Origin: Cephalotus follicularis | Taxonomy: Eukaryota; Streptophyta; Magnoliopsida; Oxalidales; Cephalotaceae | Assembly (NCBI GenBank): GCA_001972305.1 | Contig: BDDD01000308.1 | Span: 248,001-312,000 of the forward strand | Length of the DNA: 64,000 bases | Reading direction: 5' to 3' | In this document: positions 60,363 through 64,000 of the stretch, in pieces | Layout of the letters: each line of letters opens with the position of its first letter | Numbering within the stretch: position 1 is the first letter of the stretch | The notes under the pieces: generated by a model | The model's database searches: none | Told to the model about the DNA's origin: nothing | What the model saw: the letters and a program-made list of their open reading frames with translations, nothing else | Made by a program: the position numbers and the translations under genes

Positions 60363-61081
60363 TACCCATTCATATACAACAATGTTTCATCATACAACTC
60401 TGCCATAATTCGGCAGGTCAAATGTAATTGCTTTACATCATCATTTTCTTTATACAAGGTAGGCCGTACGAAACTGTTTGCTGAAGAAGCTCTGCTCTGC
60501 GATCCAGCCGTCTATTCACTGCGCTGTATCTCCTAAACCTGGGTCAGCAACCCATGGTTGTGTAGGTACTACTATATGCAGAGCATGAGGATGCATGACA
60601 TGCGAGATGCATAATGCAACAATACATATAACCAATACAATTCCATACATAACCATACGATTCCATAACCATAACAATACAATTCCATACCCCTTTCAGT
60701 GTCCATATCGTTCCAAAATCATTTCGAGGCATATATGAGCTCTTCTCGGCCTCCTTTGCCGAGGTAGCAGACCACCGAACATTCCATAACCATCAATATC
60801 ATTCTATGATACATATAAACTCTCCCCGACCTCCTCTGTCAAGGTAGCGTAGACTAGGCACTCATGGTGCCCTAGGCATAGCACAATACCCTACTGGCAG
60901 ACTATGATGACATTTATAAGTAGAGCAGAGAAGGTGAATATTCACTTGGTCAGACCTCCCTTAACACTAGTCTCTATAGGATAGCGATCACAACACAATC
61001 ACAATAGATAAACATATATATGTACACATAGAATACACACACATATATTCACAATCAATAGCCATACATAATTAATAGCCC

Positions 61082-61270
61082 TCACGGTCATCTCGGTTAG
61101 TGACCTTTGCAGTCATCTCATTTGGTGACTTTACAGTCATCTCAATCAGTGGTGACCTCTACGGTCATCTCCTTTGGTGGTGACCTCTTTGGTCATCTCC
61201 TTTGGTGGTGACCTCTTCGGTCATCTCCATCGGTGGTGACCTACACGGTCATCTCAGATGTGGTGACCTA
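61082..61270 (+). repeat. GGTCATCTCC...GGTGGTGACC minisatellite
   Basis: Seven to eight imperfect units of about 28-30 bp occur, each with GGTCAT and GGTGACC facing each other as a short inverted repeat. One further unit lies at 63715-63753 on the other side of a solo LTR, showing that the array was split by the insertion. Confidence 0.88.
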
Positions 61271-63714
61271 TGTGACATCCGTGTTCTAGTACGGTCTGTG
61301 TCTGTGAAGCCTACATAGCTTATGTCGTCTGTCTGTTAATCTGTTTTTCTGACATACATGACATATGCATCACGACATTAATAAATTTTTGCTAGTGCGA
61401 TTTCTTTCTGATGATTTTTTTCTGCATAACAAATTATTTTTCTTTACTATAAATTAAATGATATTTTTACTGAAATGACTGCTAATTTCTGAAAATAAGC
61501 CAAGTGGTATGCCTAAACATCAAATTTCTGTTCGTATCGGTTAATTTCTGGGCAAAAACCCAGTACGTTTTGATTATATTTATATGCAAAATGCCAATTT
61601 TTTTCTCCCATTTTTTATATTTCTCTCTCTCTCCCCGACTTTCTTTCTCCTCTCTCCCGTCTCTCTCTGCCTTCTACCGCCGGCGTCAGTGCCGATCTGA
61701 CGCCGACAAAGGTACCGGTAGAACCGCCTTGGTCTCCCGAACACACCGGGCCCAGCCTCGACGCCGACAACCTCCCCGTTTACGCCCGGCGAGCTCTTAT
61801 CTCTCCACCTCTATTTTGAGCCATATCTCCGTCTTCGGTGATCATCACGGCAAGGCAAGACCAGATCCGATATCCTGGCGTCGCGGGGAGTCGAACTGTA
61901 CAAGCCCCGACACGTGACGACGCCAGCAACGCAGATTAGCGGCGAACGCAGTCGCGGTCAACCCGGCAGTTCCGGCAAGATGCGACGGCGCCGTGACCAA
62001 CGCGCCTCAGATTTGTGCTCCTCGGCCTCCAGTGCACCAGATGCGACCTCTGCGGCTGACCGGCGACGCGCGTGGCTGACATGTGCCGGCAGCCTCCGGC
62101 GACCTATTTCTGACAGCTTTCCAACTCCGTTCTCCGCATTGATGTGATCCGTTCCAGTTTCGCTGCGGGATTCTGACTCCGTGCTTCGTTCCGTCCGATT
62201 TTGAGGATCCTGCCTTTGAGGTCGACCATGGAGGTGACCAGTCGAGGGACTCGCTCGTCTGTTCTGTGAGTGGAACGCCTTTCTTAACCCTTTTTTATTC
62301 TAAGATGCTTTTAAATGTTTTAAATGTTTAAGCGTGTTCGCTTATTTATTTTCTGTATCTGAATGAACTTGGTTTTAGTTCATTTCTGAAATTTGTTTAA
62401 GTTTTAATGTCTGTACTTTCTTTTAATGTTTTCAAATGCTCGCACGGTTATAGTCATACTATGACGCTATTTTCAGCTATATCTGTACATGATAAGGAAA
62501 ATGATTTTCTCTATCTGTTTAAATCTATTTTGATGACATTGATGATTTTCATATGTCTGAAATATGTTTTAAAGTCTGTTTTGAGAATTCTGTGTTCTGA
62601 AATATGAGATTCTGTATTCTGTATTCTGAAATCTGTTAAATATGTTTAGATGCATGTTGATCTTGGTATTGTATTATATATATTTATATATATATGATGC
62701 CCATGAGAGGCGTTGTCTACACGTGTATGACCTTTTGTTTTGATGCTTTGACACGACGGTGTTATTGCCACGATTTTCTGCTGGACGTTCGGCCCGACGG
62801 GGTCCAGACGTCAACCTTACCTAGTAGACCCATGACGCCTCTATATATTTATTTCTGTTTAAACTCTGTTAATATTATAGGTATGAAAAATCTGAGGATT
62901 TGAACCTGTTTGAAAGAAATGATCTGGTTTTCTGAAATTGTGAGGATTTGAATCTGGTTTTCTGCTAATTTCTGGAAACTTTGGATTTTATAAATCGATT
63001 TTAGATTTATATTCCGTTTAAGTTGTTTTTGATATGTTTTATAAATCAGAGTTTGGACTTTATTTTGTTTCTGAACTTCTGTTTAAGTTTGTTTTATACT
63101 TTTGTTATATCTTTTCTACAAAGATATTTATATGCGAGCAAAACTCTGCGGGGTCTTTTTGTTCCATCTCACTAGTCCTGTGGACTAACCCCTCATCTGT
63201 TTTCTGTTTTTAGTTCTGACAGGTTAGTCTGCTGAGCTTTGTCAGCTGGAGTCAGTCCGTCTGCTGAGGTAAGACCATAAGGGCATGCCTACCAGAGTCA
63301 ATACATGCATATCATTCACGTTTTGAGCATTTGAATTTTCTGCATTACTTATGTTTTTGGATAAATGTTTATATGTGTTGGTTGGTTTAAAAAGGGCTGA
63401 GCCCATTTCTTAAACTGTTTCCTCATGCGGGAGTGTGGTTGTTGAGGGCTGAGCCCATTTTATAAACTGTGTTTTTCTTTACAGGGGGCATAGTCCGATA
63501 AACGAATACTACATGCCCGATTTTCGTAAAATTTTGAGAGTTAGAACTATTTTCAAGTTTTTCAAGAAACTTTTCTGTTTTGAAGAATTTCTCTGCTTTA
63601 AAAATGTATTTTCTGAATCTCTGTTCTGCTGAACCTACGAGGTGAGTCTCTGATGGGAGGCTTGGCCTCGTAGTGGGGGCAACGGATCCCAGCGAGCTGG
63701 GTCCGGGCATGTCA
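61271..63714 (+). mobile_element. solo LTR copy e
   Basis: It starts TGTGACATCCG and ends CCGGGCATGTCA, 2444 bp, flanked by ACCTA on both sides (61266-61270 and 63715-63719). It shares with copies b and c the CT-rich tract and GC-rich leader (about 61620-62130), the GACGTCAACCTTACCTAGTA segment (62808) and the GGGCTGAGCCCATTT segment (63393 and 63446). There are no internal genes. This is the cleanest copy and the best reference for the family. Confidence 0.9.
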
Positions 63715-64000
63715 ACCTATATGGTCATCCCCATTGGTGGTGACCCATAGGGTTCCTAACTATGCAATTCAATACAATTCCTCAGAAGATGGGTATTGAA
63801 TCCCCTTGTAGGTATCAAGGAATGCAGGGTTATAAGGAGCACGTTTGGCAGAGAATAGTACTAAACTCCTACTCTGCCGTTTAGCGCTATTAGCGCAAGT
63901 CTGCACTACAATCCTTGGGACAGGTCTGCTCTACTCTACTATTCAATGCTATTAGCATGGGTTCGCTCTTCTCTGCGACCTAGGCACAGGTTTGCTATGT

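Larger units (their letters stand above)
59670..64000 (-). mobile_element. LTR-type repeat running off the window
   Basis: The sequence starts TGTCACGCCCCGAACC, close to the end of the insertion at 25766. It carries two later insertions (the TRIM at 59839 and the solo LTR at 61271) and a minisatellite. Pieces such as CTTCTCGGCCTCCTTTGCCGAGG (60736) repeat in variant form near 60823. No coding domain was recognised. The right end lies beyond the window. Confidence 0.5.

Noticed and set aside
59861-60536. Several overlapping frames of 62-114 aa
   Set aside because: They arise from the duplicated LTRs of the TRIM, appear twice for that reason, and match no domain.

Overview
This is nuclear DNA from a flowering plant, most likely a eudicot. 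It has GT-AG introns of plant size, a plasma-membrane H+-ATPase gene of the plant P3A type, a thioredoxin h gene, an NRT1/PTR (NPF) transporter pseudogene, and a very dense load of plant LTR retrotransposons. I see nothing bacterial and no CRISPR, rRNA or tRNA genes. All boundaries were read by eye from terminal TG..CA, target-site duplications (TSDs), primer-binding sites (PBS), splice signals and reading frames.

Layout. 1-3.6 kb: remnant of a hAT DNA transposon on the minus strand, flanked by inverted arrays of a CGTCAACG-type motif. 3.6-8.66 kb: a 5'-truncated Ty1/Copia element whose 3' LTR abuts a decayed NPF transporter gene (8.7-16.5 kb). The surviving NPF intron carries a second complete but dead Copia element (9418-15644, TSD CCATG), which itself contains an antisense Ty3/Gypsy fragment. 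16.6-19.9 kb: a solo LTR (TSD TGCCT) with a second solo LTR inside it (TSD GATAT). 20.36-33.65 kb: another solo LTR of the same long-LTR family (TSD CCAAG), split by a SIRE-like gag-only Copia element. One LTR of that element is split by a 1.5 kb gag-only mini-retrotransposon (TSD CTAAC), and its gag gene is split by a minus-strand LTR insertion (TSD TAGAC). 34.8-44.8 kb: a pol-less Tat-type Gypsy element (TSD CACAT) with gag on one strand, a spliced antisense gene on the other, and a solo LTR inside the latter. 44.9-45.5 kb: a hAT MITE with an 8-bp TSD.

46.0-54.7 kb is the only gene-like island. It holds a three-exon thioredoxin h gene (137 aa, plus strand) and, tail to tail with it, an apparently intact 21-exon plasma-membrane H+-ATPase gene (956 aa, minus strand). 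55.5-64 kb returns to repeats: terminal-inverted-repeat elements, LTR fragments, a foldback element, a 524-bp TRIM retrotransposon, and a solo LTR inserted into a GGTCATC minisatellite.

The two intact genes are ordinary housekeeping or regulatory loci. The main interest lies in the nested transposon archaeology and in a motif module (a CGTCRACG array upstream of an ACGGCTATAT element and a TATA box) shared by unrelated transposons.
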